From: AC2028 sp002373595 | GTDB taxonomy: Bacteria > Bacillota > Clostridia > Lachnospirales > Lachnospiraceae | Length of the DNA: 64,000 bases | Assembly: GCA_946616365.1 (NCBI GenBank) | Contig: CAMOIX010000009.1 | Coordinates: 1 to 64,000, forward strand | Direction of reading: 5' to 3' | In this document: piece after piece, positions 45,168-54,021 of the stretch | Layout of the letters: every line of letters begins with the position of its first letter | Position numbering within the stretch: the first letter of the stretch is position 1 | Notes under the pieces: model-generated | Seen by the model: the letters and a program-made list of their open reading frames with translations, nothing else | The model's database searches: none | What the model was told of the DNA's origin: nothing | Position numbers and translations under genes: made by a program

Positions 45168-45195
45168 CCTTCACGGAGGGTGAAAGGATAAACAT

Positions 45196-46554
45196 ATGCG
45201 CAGAAGTAAGAGAGAAAATACAGCGATAATCATATTTGTATCTTCACTGATACTTATCCTACTCATATGTGCGATGAGCATAATGAGGACGAATGAGTAT
45301 AACAGAGAAGTTCATTATGAGCTTTTCTCCGGAGATGAGCTGTACTCTGAAGAAGTGGAATCCGAAAAGGAAGTAACGATCAAAGCTATCCCGAGGAGCA
45401 ATACCTGGACCAAGATATTCGAATCGGACAGTAACAGGTATGTGGAAAAGACGTACAGAGCTTTTACTTATGATTTTTCGGTTTCCAACAATACCGGAGA
45501 TTCTGTTTCCGATTTCAAGATCAAAGTGATGTTTGATAAGGAAGCTTATCTGATGTCGGCATGGAACGGATCGCTTGAGATACACCAGAGCATGACCGGA
45601 GGAGAGTATGTCGCAACGATCCCTGATCTGCGTGAGTTTAAGAAGGAGGATTATTCGTTTGATACATATACGATAGACGGAGAGACCCTGATAAAGATGA
45701 AACAGGGAGATTATCTCATCTATATTCCCTGTGCAAATGTAAGCGCATTGGAAGTTCCGATTGAAGCTTATGAAGGAACTGTGCCGGGAATCATAATGTA
45801 CATAGCCGATGGCGAGGATCTTACAGGCTCCGATGTTGAGCTTCAGTATACTTTTCACAGGCTGATCATCAGCGACAGATGGTTCTGGATCTCGATGACA
45901 GCGCTTCTGGCGTGGTTTGTCGCACTGACCATATATGTGATCACTTCGTTGCAGATCAGGAAGTACAAGCTCCGTCACGAGCGCGACAATGAGATAATCA
46001 TGGAGTCCATAGAGACATTCACGGGATTCATCGATGCCAAGGATCCGTATACCAACGGACATTCAAACAGAGTTGCAGAGTATACGAAACGGATAGCATC
46101 AGAGATGGGATATTCCGGTGAAGAACTCGACAGAATTTACTACATAGCACTTCTTCACGATTGCGGAAAGATTGGTGTTCCCGACAATATCCTCGGAAAA
46201 CCTGCCAAACTTACGGAGGATGAGTTCGAGGTCATCAAGTCTCATACCGTTTGCGGAGGTGAGATACTCAGCAGTTTCAAGAGCCTCAAGGATGTGGGAG
46301 AGGGAGCACTCTATCATCATGAGAGATATGACGGAAACGGATATCCGGAGGGAAGAGCGGGTGAGGACATTCCTCTTATCGCCAGAATGATATGTGTAGC
46401 GGATTCGTATGACGCAATGAATTCGGACAGAGTCTACAGGAAGAGACTCTCTAAGGAAAAGATCATCGAAGAGATCACGGAGTGTAAAGGAAAACAGTTC
46501 GATCCCAAGATCGCCGATATTGCCCTTCGGCTGATCAAAGAAGGAAAAATCTAA
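45196..46554 (+). CDS. Membrane HD-GYP phosphodiesterase
   Basis: A 452-residue protein. One N-terminal helix (about residues 10-28), an extracellular domain of about 200 residues without recognised family, a second helix (FWISMTALLAWFVALTIYVI) and a cytoplasmic HD-GYP domain. The catalytic motifs are intact: HDCGK at His321, SHTVCGGEIL, YHHERYDGNGYPEG and ADSYDAMNSDRVYRK. It is predicted to degrade c-di-GMP. GGAGGG lies at 45175. It sits between the two hybrid kinases in the same run. Confidence 0.92.
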   Translation: MRRSKRENTAIIIFVSSLILILLICAMSIMRTNEYNREVHYELFSGDELYSEEVESEKEVTIKAIPRSNTWTKIFESDSNRYVEKTYRAFTYDFSVSNNTGDSVSDFKIKVMFDKEAYLMSAWNGSLEIHQSMTGGEYVATIPDLREFKKEDYSFDTYTIDGETLIKMKQGDYLIYIPCANVSALEVPIEAYEGTVPGIIMYIADGEDLTGSDVELQYTFHRLIISDRWFWISMTALLAWFVALTIYVITSLQIRKYKLRHERDNEIIMESIETFTGFIDAKDPYTNGHSNRVAEYTKRIASEMGYSGEELDRIYYIALLHDCGKIGVPDNILGKPAKLTEDEFEVIKSHTVCGGEILSSFKSLKDVGEGALYHHERYDGNGYPEGRAGEDIPLIARMICVADSYDAMNSDRVYRKRLSKEKIIEEITECKGKQFDPKIADIALRLIKEGKI

Positions 46555-46562
46555 AACATTAT

Positions 46563-48758
46563 ATGAAAAAAAGTGTGATGCTCCTGGGAAACATAGTGAT
46601 CGTACTTGTCATCCTGGGACTGACGCTGTTCGATGTGAGCAGCGAACAAAAGAGGATACTTACTTCTCAGATCGAAGGGTTTGAGAATATGACGGTGGCC
46701 ATGGAAAGAGTGACCACCAATTATCTTTTGGGAGAACAGCAAGTCTGCAACAGTTGGGCTTCATATATCAATTCGAATGACATGACTGCGGAGGAGGCGA
46801 TCGACTTCGTTCGCGAGTCCATAGCAGTACCCAATGTCACCGCACATATCCTTTTGACGGGGGATGGCGAGCTGGCCGGTCTGTCCACGGCGAGCAGAAA
46901 TGAGGGAACAGACGATTATACCGTCTCGTATGATAATGTCAAAGCATTCGATGAAGGGTTTGAAAGCCTGCTCGACGAAGACAGCAATCTGAATGTTACC
47001 AGAGCATATACAAATCCCGTAAATGCGATCCAGTCGATCGGCTTTTGCTGCTCTGTCCATGTGCGCGACGAAGAAACAGGTAAGATGCAGGATGCCGTAT
47101 TACTGCGTATTGTTCCGCTGTCGCTGATTGAGACGAAGTGGGTATTCCCCACCAAGGAATACGAAAAAGCTGAGATATCTTTGATAGATAGTTCCGGAGA
47201 CTATATTGTCAGAGGACGTTCGTTCAAAAATTCCAATTTCTATGAATTCTATCAATCATATAATACTTCTGCACCGGATGTACTCGAGGGCGTGAAAGAA
47301 AGCGTGAAAGGTGCACCGGGTGTGTTTGAAATGTTGAACTCAACCGGGCAGAGGAGCATTTTGTCCCATACGAGGGTCAATTCGACGGATGACTGGATCA
47401 TCGTTACGATGATCCCGATATCTGAGTTTGACGGAGCGGTCATCAATTGGACCATAGTCGGCATTATCACCATAGGATTGCTTTTCCTTTTGATATTCAA
47501 TCTGGTCATCATGATGGGATTCAATCGTAAGCTCAAGACTGCCGTTGACTCGGCGGACAGAGCCAATCGTGCCAAGACCGATTTCCTCTCCACAATGTCG
47601 CATGATATCCGGACTCCCATGAATGCGATCGTAGGTCTTACGATCATTACCGAAAAGAATGCCGATGATGCGACTGCCGTGCGGGAGAATCTGCACAAGA
47701 TAAGTACGGCAAGCAACCATCTGCTTACACTTATCAACGATATCCTTGATATAACAAAGGTTGAGAGCGGCAAGATCACTCTTAATCCTGTCACATTCTC
47801 TCTGGAAGAGTGCAGGGAAAACCTCATAAATATCTCCCAGCCCATGGTCAAAGAGAAAAACATAGAATTCACTTTCAATACTGATAAGTTCGAGCATGAA
47901 TATCTCTATGCGGATCAGCTTCGCCTCAATCAGATCTACATTAACCTGTTGTCGAACGCCATCAAGTATACGGAAGCCGGCGGAAAAGTAGAAGCTGAGA
48001 TGCTTGAAGAACCCGGAAGTACGGACAGGACTGTCAGGCTGACCTATACGGTAAGCGATACCGGTATAGGCATGACGCCTGAATTCATGGAGAAGATGTA
48101 TCAGCCTTTTTCCAGACAGATCGACAGTAGGGTAGATACGATACAGGGAACGGGACTCGGACTTGCCATCACCAAGAAGATGATAGATCTGATGGACGGA
48201 ACCATTGACTGTGTCAGCGAGGTGGGAAAGGGAACCACGTTCACCGTGACACTGGAGATAGCTATATCCGACAAACCGGCATACCTGACAAAGCAAGAGG
48301 CCGGAGAGGGCGAAGCATCCGGTGACGACACTCAGACTACGGAACGCGATGAACTGAGCGGTATCGAGGGAATGAAGATCCTTGTTGTAGAGGATAATAA
48401 TATCAATTGGGAGATAATCTCCAATCTTCTTCAGATGCACGGCGTCGAAACCGAGCGTGCGGAGAACGGTAAGCGTGCGGTAGAGATCATGACATCTGCA
48501 AGTAAAGGAGATTACGATCTCATATTTATGGATGTCCAGATGCCCGTTATGAACGGAATAGAGGCAACCAAAGCGATAAGAACACTTGATGATGAATGGG
48601 CTGCAGGTATCCCCATCATAGCGATGACAGCGGATGCCTTTTCCGAAAATATATCCGAATGCATGGCTGCGGGTATGAACGGTCATATCGCCAAACCTAT
48701 AGATCTGAAACTGGTTCAGAAAGAGATAATGAAAGCCAAGGAGGGAAAAAGATCATGA
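46563..48758 (+). CDS. Hybrid histidine kinase with extracellular sensor
   Basis: A 731-residue kinase. A short N-terminal helix, an extracellular Cache-like domain (about residues 30-295), a second helix (WTIVGIITIGLLFLLIFNLVI), HisKA with His347 in STMSHDIRTPMNAIVG, HATPase with INLLSNAIKY, DTGIGM and GTGLGLAI, and one REC domain with Asp657 in FMDVQMPVMNG. It has no own Hpt, so the separate Hpt protein at 51799 is a likely relay partner. It begins nine bases after the HD-GYP stop and overlaps the binding-protein pseudogene (ATGA at 48755), which suggests the binding protein once supplied its ligand. Confidence 0.94.
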   Translation: MKKSVMLLGNIVIVLVILGLTLFDVSSEQKRILTSQIEGFENMTVAMERVTTNYLLGEQQVCNSWASYINSNDMTAEEAIDFVRESIAVPNVTAHILLTGDGELAGLSTASRNEGTDDYTVSYDNVKAFDEGFESLLDEDSNLNVTRAYTNPVNAIQSIGFCCSVHVRDEETGKMQDAVLLRIVPLSLIETKWVFPTKEYEKAEISLIDSSGDYIVRGRSFKNSNFYEFYQSYNTSAPDVLEGVKESVKGAPGVFEMLNSTGQRSILSHTRVNSTDDWIIVTMIPISEFDGAVINWTIVGIITIGLLFLLIFNLVIMMGFNRKLKTAVDSADRANRAKTDFLSTMSHDIRTPMNAIVGLTIITEKNADDATAVRENLHKISTASNHLLTLINDILDITKVESGKITLNPVTFSLEECRENLINISQPMVKEKNIEFTFNTDKFEHEYLYADQLRLNQIYINLLSNAIKYTEAGGKVEAEMLEEPGSTDRTVRLTYTVSDTGIGMTPEFMEKMYQPFSRQIDSRVDTIQGTGLGLAITKKMIDLMDGTIDCVSEVGKGTTFTVTLEIAISDKPAYLTKQEAGEGEASGDDTQTTERDELSGIEGMKILVVEDNNINWEIISNLLQMHGVETERAENGKRAVEIMTSASKGDYDLIFMDVQMPVMNGIEATKAIRTLDDEWAAGIPIIAMTADAFSENISECMAAGMNGHIAKPIDLKLVQKEIMKAKEGKRS

Positions 48759-50065
48759 AAAAGCATAAGAGAAGGCTCGCATTGTGTTCACTGATCGTGA
48801 TGCTGGCTTTGTGCGCTTCGGGATGCGGCAGGAAAACCAACGAAGGATCCGGTAAAGTAGGATTTACGCCGAGGCTGGATACATCAACTGATTGCTCCAT
48901 CACCGTAGCGGGACATTATGAGAATTTCGAAGCGCTCGAGACGGAGTTTAACCGTTTCTCGGAGTATTATCCCAACGTGAAGATGGATTACAAGTTTATG
49001 GACGGATACTCCAAGGCGGCCAGCGGTATACTTACTACTGCACTTGCAGGAAAAGAAGCTCCGGATATTTTCTTTACTTATCCTTGGATGAGTGATTGGG
49101 CTGATTATCAGATCATTCGCGATGCATCCGAGGATCTTTCGGATCCCACAGTGGATATTGATCTTTCATCTATCAGACCCAATCTGCTGGTGAAGGACGG
49201 ATCAGACAGCGTGCTCAGCGTTCCGGTATATACCACCACATACGGTATGCTCGTAAACGAAGATCTTTTTGCAAAGGAGAATATTTCTGTTCCCCAAACA
49301 TATTCCGAACTTCTCGCTTCGTGCGAAGCCTTCAAGAAGGCGGGATATTCCGATCCTATTATGGGGTATAACAAAGGAGGCGACTTACTCTATCCGATGT
49401 TCTATCCGTACTTCTGCGCACAGATATAGGGCAAGGAAGATGCTCTCGCAGCGATGAACGAGATGAAGCCTGAGGGCGGAGAGTATATGAGGAGCACTTT
49501 GGAACTGGTTGCAGACTTTATGGGACATGGTTACATCAATCTTGATCACTGCAATGAATTGGAGAATAACTACGATGCTGTCATTCTCAGATTCTTTGAG
49601 GGAGATGTACCGATGATGCTGGCTTCCGGAAATACTGTTTCGGGAACTGCCAAGAGAGAGGCCAAATCGGAAGCTTTCGGTGCCAATCCTTTTAAGTACA
49701 GCTTTTATCCCGTGCCTTCGACTGAGGACGGAGGCTACTTTGTCAATACTGTCTCTTTAGGATTCGGAGTAAACAGGAACAGTGAGAATCTGGAGATGGC
49801 CAATGAATTTATGCGCTTCCTCGTCAGCTCCGATGAACTTAACAGGATGGCTATTGCCAAGCGCATGGTGACGCCTTGCCGGGATATGTCTATGGACAGT
49901 GTGTATGCGCCTTTTGAGAAGCTTAGCTCCAAGCGGTTTATCAACTTATCGGAGCTGGGACTGAATGATGAAGCTTCATTGCAGGTGAGCAAGGCGGGAT
50001 GGCAGGTGAGCAACGGGCTTATGACCGTTGACGATGCCATAGCTGCTTACGGCGAGATTGAATGA
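48755..50065 (+). pseudogene. Solute-binding lipoprotein gene with in-frame TAG
   Basis: The reading frame encodes a lipoprotein (MKK, helix, lipobox ASGC) of the type-1 carbohydrate-binding family. After 224 codons a TAG at 49427-49429 interrupts it; the same frame continues for another 212 codons to TGA 50063-50065, and both halves read as normal protein (ITVAGHYENFEALETEF before; GDVPMMLASGN, SLGFGVNRNSENLEMANEFM after). There is no frameshift. It is therefore a gene inactivated by one nonsense change, or a sequencing error. It has no ABC permeases nearby and is coupled to the hybrid kinase, so its ancestral job was probably ligand sensing. Confidence 0.85.
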
Positions 50066-50073
50066 CAAACTGA

Positions 50074-51759
50074 TCAGATCTCTTTTTCTATAAACTTAGC
50101 GAATTCATCCGGGGGAACCGGCTTGGAGAAGTAGTAACCTTGGATGAGTTCGCAGCCCATACTTCTGAGCTTATCAAGCTGTGCTTTCTCTTCTACGCCC
50201 TCGGCTACGACGGGCACATCCAGGAATCTCGAAATATCCATTACGAGCTCGCAGAGTTTAAGACTCTTATCGTCATTTAGCATGTTCTTGACGAATTTCA
50301 TATCCATCTTCAGTACATCTATAGGGATGGATGTCAGCATGTTGAGCGAAGAGTATCCGGAGCCGAAGTCGTCCATTTCGATACGGAAGCCCTTCTGACG
50401 GAGGGTGTTCACGACTTCGATGAGACGCGCTGCATTGTCGGAATAGGCACTTTCCGTAATCTCAAGGAGCAGCTCTTTGGTCGTCAGCTCGTTTTTCTTA
50501 AGTATACCCAGAAGGGTGTTTTCCAGTTCGGGATCATAGATATCTATCCTCGATACATTTACCGAGACAGGAACAGTGAATCCGTATTTGGATTTCCACT
50601 CTGCGATCTGTTTTCCGGCTTCTTCCCAGACGAATCGGTCAAGCTTCTGTACGAGACCGTTTCCTTCAAAGAGGGGGATGAAATCGCCGGGGCTTATCAT
50701 GCCGAGCTCGGGATGCTTCCATCTGATGAGTGCTTCGGCACTTCGAAGTACGGGTTTTTCGCCCTGTATGCCGTATTTGGGCTGGTAGTATACGATGAAG
50801 TCGTGATCTTCGATCGCACGGTCTATATCGTTTATGAGTCTGGCGTGATAGAGCTGTTTCTCGTGAAGAGCGCTGTCATAAAAAGCCAGAGTTTTGGTGT
50901 AATCCCTGCGCAGTCCGTTGCAGGCAAGCTTGGCGTGGTCAAACCACTGCTCGGGAGATGCGGATTTGTCAACATTTTTGTTTATGCCGATGCGGAGTCT
51001 TATCTTGGCAGAGGAAAGGGAATCGGCGCCGATCTCCTTGTTTATATGGTCTTCCAAGGCGCTGTAGTCCTCGGTCTGGGGATGATATATGAAAAAGATA
51101 TCCGCACTCGGGCGACAGGCAATGCCATAGCTCTTGTCCAGCTCGGTGCGGATCGTATTTGCAATATTGCGAAGGATGGCATCTCCTTCGTCCCTTCCGT
51201 ATATCTCATTTACCAGGTGAAAATGCTCGATATCGATGACGATGGCGTCCATTGGAGAATCGTTGAACTGTTCGAACTGTCTGATATATTCAAAGAAGAA
51301 ATCGCCGGAGTACAGCCCTGTGAGAGCGTCAATCTCGGCAGAATCAATGAGCGTCTTTTTCTCGTAGAGATCGATGATCCTTTCGCATCTGGCCAGTATG
51401 ACTTCGGGCATATTGTATGGCTTGGTTATAAAGTCATCGGCGCCGGCGCGAATGCTTTCCACCTCGGCGTCCTTTTCCTGAGTCATTACTATGATAGGGA
51501 TATTTGAAAGCATGGGATCGGATTTGCACTTTTTGAGCACTTCGTCTCCGTTCATCTCAGGCATCCTGAGGTCCAGAAGCATGAGAGAGAAGGCACCACG
51601 GTACTCGCTTAGTACATCGAGAGCGGCTTTTCCGTTTTCCGCATAAACCACATCATAGTGGCTGCTTAGCATATTTCCCAGCAGTTCGCGGTTTATCATC
51701 TCGTCTTCAACAACGAGTACTCTTCTTTTTACAGGTCCGTTTCCGATTATTCTATCCAT
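50074..51759 (-). CDS. Response regulator with degenerate GGDEF and active EAL
   Basis: A 561-residue cytoplasmic regulator. The REC domain has acceptor Asp63 in LLDLRMPEMNG and Lys in FITKPYN. The GGDEF domain starts IDALTGLYSGDFF, but its active loop reads RPSADIF instead of RGGDEF, so it cannot be a cyclase and may only bind GTP. The EAL domain is intact: AEALIRW, EITESAYSD, DDFGSGYSSLNML, LKMDMKFV and EGVEEKAQ. It is a predicted phosphorylation-controlled c-di-GMP phosphodiesterase. It is convergent with the binding-protein pseudogene (eight bases between stops) and downstream of the Hpt gene. Confidence 0.93.
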   Translation of the reverse strand: MDRIIGNGPVKRRVLVVEDEMINRELLGNMLSSHYDVVYAENGKAALDVLSEYRGAFSLMLLDLRMPEMNGDEVLKKCKSDPMLSNIPIIVMTQEKDAEVESIRAGADDFITKPYNMPEVILARCERIIDLYEKKTLIDSAEIDALTGLYSGDFFFEYIRQFEQFNDSPMDAIVIDIEHFHLVNEIYGRDEGDAILRNIANTIRTELDKSYGIACRPSADIFFIYHPQTEDYSALEDHINKEIGADSLSSAKIRLRIGINKNVDKSASPEQWFDHAKLACNGLRRDYTKTLAFYDSALHEKQLYHARLINDIDRAIEDHDFIVYYQPKYGIQGEKPVLRSAEALIRWKHPELGMISPGDFIPLFEGNGLVQKLDRFVWEEAGKQIAEWKSKYGFTVPVSVNVSRIDIYDPELENTLLGILKKNELTTKELLLEITESAYSDNAARLIEVVNTLRQKGFRIEMDDFGSGYSSLNMLTSIPIDVLKMDMKFVKNMLNDDKSLKLCELVMDISRFLDVPVVAEGVEEKAQLDKLRSMGCELIQGYYFSKPVPPDEFAKFIEKEI

Positions 51760-51798
51760 GATTTAGTCCTTCTTATCCTGATTCTTAGAAACAATCGT

Positions 51799-52140
51799 TT
51801 ATTTGCAAAGCACAGAGAGTGCATCCATTTTTTTGTTCAGATCTTCTATCATTTCGGAGTAATCCATATCGGTCCTCTTCCTTAGAAATTCGACCATTTG
51901 GGATACTGTTTCGTAGAGCGGGGTAAGGGACAGATTTCCCAGAACGCCTTTTAGAGCATGAGCGGCATCGAAAGCCTTGTCATAGTCCTTGGCCTCTATC
52001 GAATTCAGAAGCTCTGCATAGCAGGCTTCTTCGGGGACTGTTCCGACCAATCGGAGGTAGAGAGCTTCATTTCCCATACACAGGCGAAGACCCGTTTCCG
52101 TATCGGCACCATATTCTTTTAAAGCATCCACTGTGATCAT
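51799..52140 (-). CDS. Stand-alone Hpt phosphotransfer protein
   Basis: A 113-residue all-helical protein with the Hpt phosphosite in AAHALKGVLGNL (His at about residue 62). It can shuttle phosphate from the REC domain of a hybrid kinase to a final regulator. ATG 52140 follows GGAGGAAG, while a longer frame to 52194 has no RBS. It is the first gene after the minus-strand promoter 52159-52188 and is followed by the REC-GGDEF-EAL gene; the kinase at 46563, which lacks Hpt, is the natural donor. Confidence 0.88.
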   Translation of the reverse strand: MITVDALKEYGADTETGLRLCMGNEALYLRLVGTVPEEACYAELLNSIEAKDYDKAFDAAHALKGVLGNLSLTPLYETVSQMVEFLRKRTDMDYSEMIEDLNKKMDALSVLCK

Positions 52141-52158
52141 GATTCTTCCTCCCCGGCC

Positions 52159-52188
52159 ATTATAGCATGTGCTTTTTGTACATTGCAA
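52159..52188 (-). promoter_or_regulatory. Divergent promoter, minus side (Hpt gene)
   Basis: On the minus strand TTGCAA (52183-52188), 18 bases and a perfect TATAAT (52159-52164). The hexamer TTGCAA is its own reverse complement and is also the -35 of the plus-strand promoter. Confidence 0.75.
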
Positions 52189-52212
52189 TTTCACATGCGA
52201 TAAATGTATAAT
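52183..52212 (+). promoter_or_regulatory. Divergent promoter, plus side (REC-Hpt-REC gene)
   Basis: TTGCAA (52183-52188), 18 bases and a perfect TATAAT (52207-52212), 24 bases before ATG 52237. An inverted repeat GCATGTG (52166-52172) and CACATGC (52192-52198) brackets the shared hexamer and may be a binding site. Confidence 0.75.
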
Positions 52213-52236
52213 TAATCACGGTTAAGGAGTATAAAT

Positions 52237-53895
52237 ATGGACAATCACGAAGCTCAGATAAATCATAACAGTAGCGCCAGGATCCTTATCGTGGATGATA
52301 TGCCGGTTAACCGGACCATAATGTCTTCAATGCTCACTTCACTCGGTATTACCTGCGATCTGGCGGGCAGTGGAAGCGAATGTATCGAAATGTGCAAAAA
52401 GTGCACTTATGACCTGATACTTTTGGACCACCGCATGCCGGATATGGACGGCGTGGATACGCTTGTAGTACTTAAGGACATCTTCAGGCGTACGGGCGCT
52501 GAGACCCCCGTGATATGCCATACTGCAGAAGAGGGCAGGAACTACATAAATCTGTATAAAGCCGCAGGTTTTGCAGATGTACTGATAAAACCGGCCGATC
52601 CGGGCGAGATCATGGTGATGCTGATGACCTATCTCCCTAATGGCGGTTATGTGCTTCCTCAGGATGAGGAGAGGAAAAATAGGGTGGACCGGGAGCTGGA
52701 GAGCCTGCCGGCCTGGTTAAAGACGGTACCCAAGCTTGATCTTAAGTCAGGTGTTGAGCACTGCGATACGGCTTCCGGATACCTGAATGCTCTTGCGGTC
52801 TTTGCCGGATCCGTTCAGGACAAGGCTGCTGATATCAAGCGTTTTGAGGTTGATGAGAACTGGCCGATGTATCTGCTGAGAGTCCATTCTCTTAAGAGTG
52901 TGGCCAGACTTATAGGAGCGACTTCGATAGCCGACAGAGCAGCGGATCTTGAGTTTGCGGGCAGACATCAGGAATATGCCCTGATCCATGCCGGAACGAG
53001 CGCGCTGCTCGAGGAATACAATGATATGTATTCCAGGCTCAAGAAGCTTATAGATATGAAAGAACTCCCCAAGGAAGAGGAGAAGCCCAAGGAAAAGAAA
53101 CCCGTTGCGAACACGCGGACCAAATTCTTTGAGAAGCGCAAGATAATCCTTGTCAGTGAGGACAGGGGCATCGTATGGAAAGGTATAACCAAAGCGCTGG
53201 AAGAGGAAGACTTTGATGTCATCTCGATAAAGGATACAAGAGAAGAGATACTTGAGCATCGTGCCGATTCAAAACTGATACTTTATTATCCGTCTGAGGA
53301 TGCTGATCAGACAAAGGTCATAAGCGCAATGCTCACCGAGATGTGCCGTGATGACAACAAGATACTGTGTCTGGCCGGAGATCCCCTCGATCTCAAGACG
53401 GCGCTGGAGATACACGACAAAGAGTATATCAGCTCAGTATATACGCGCCCGATAGATCTGAAAAAGATGGCTGCCGATATGTCGGATTATCATGATATGG
53501 TATCGGATATCCCCAGGACCAGGAGAATACTCGTGATAGATGATGATACGGATTTCCTTGCCATAATCAAGGATTGGCTTTCGGAAACCTACCATGTGGA
53601 ATGCTCGAGATCGGGACCCAGCGGACTGGGATACCTCGATCTGAAGAGACCGGATCTCATACTTCTCGACTACGAGATGCCGGGCATGAACGGGGATCAG
53701 GTCATGCAAAGGATCCGCTCAAATCCCGTGAATAAGAGAATCCCGATCATCTTCCTTACCGGCAAGAATGACAGGGAGGGGATCATGAAACTTCTGGAGC
53801 AGAAGCCGGACGGATATCTCCTGAAGTCCATGCCCAAGGAAGAACTCCTGGATGCGCTGGAAAGATTCTTTTATTATTCCGCAAAAAAGGTTTGA
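52237..53895 (+). CDS. REC-Hpt-pseudoREC-REC phosphorelay protein
   Basis: A 552-residue cytoplasmic protein without kinase or DNA-binding domain. REC1 has Asp64 in LLDHRMPDMDG. An Hpt domain has His217 in RVHSLKSVARLIGA. A linker of Glu/Lys/Pro leads to a receiver-like domain (about residues 305-425, beginning KIILVSEDRG) with no phosphoacceptor in the usual place. The C-terminal REC has Asp478 in LLDYEMPGMNG, but its switch Lys region reads LLKSMPKEE. It can receive and pass phosphate among several partners and is probably a hub for the two hybrid kinases. It is divergent from the Hpt gene. Confidence 0.9.
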   Translation: MDNHEAQINHNSSARILIVDDMPVNRTIMSSMLTSLGITCDLAGSGSECIEMCKKCTYDLILLDHRMPDMDGVDTLVVLKDIFRRTGAETPVICHTAEEGRNYINLYKAAGFADVLIKPADPGEIMVMLMTYLPNGGYVLPQDEERKNRVDRELESLPAWLKTVPKLDLKSGVEHCDTASGYLNALAVFAGSVQDKAADIKRFEVDENWPMYLLRVHSLKSVARLIGATSIADRAADLEFAGRHQEYALIHAGTSALLEEYNDMYSRLKKLIDMKELPKEEEKPKEKKPVANTRTKFFEKRKIILVSEDRGIVWKGITKALEEEDFDVISIKDTREEILEHRADSKLILYYPSEDADQTKVISAMLTEMCRDDNKILCLAGDPLDLKTALEIHDKEYISSVYTRPIDLKKMAADMSDYHDMVSDIPRTRRILVIDDDTDFLAIIKDWLSETYHVECSRSGPSGLGYLDLKRPDLILLDYEMPGMNGDQVMQRIRSNPVNKRIPIIFLTGKNDREGIMKLLEQKPDGYLLKSMPKEELLDALERFFYYSAKKV

Positions 53896-54021
53896 AAAGA
53901 AAGGCAGCGCCGGATCTAAATGTGAAAAAATACAGCATCAATCCCGAAGGAGTTAAAAGAGGATGTTTCCACAAAGGCAAGGAAGTTATCCCGGCCATCC
54001 CTGACAATAGCCGATTAATGT

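Noticed and set aside
49427..49429. TAG read as pyrrolysine or by recoding
   Set aside because: No recoding element or pylT-like gene is seen, and the protein family has no such residue. A nonsense change or error is simpler.
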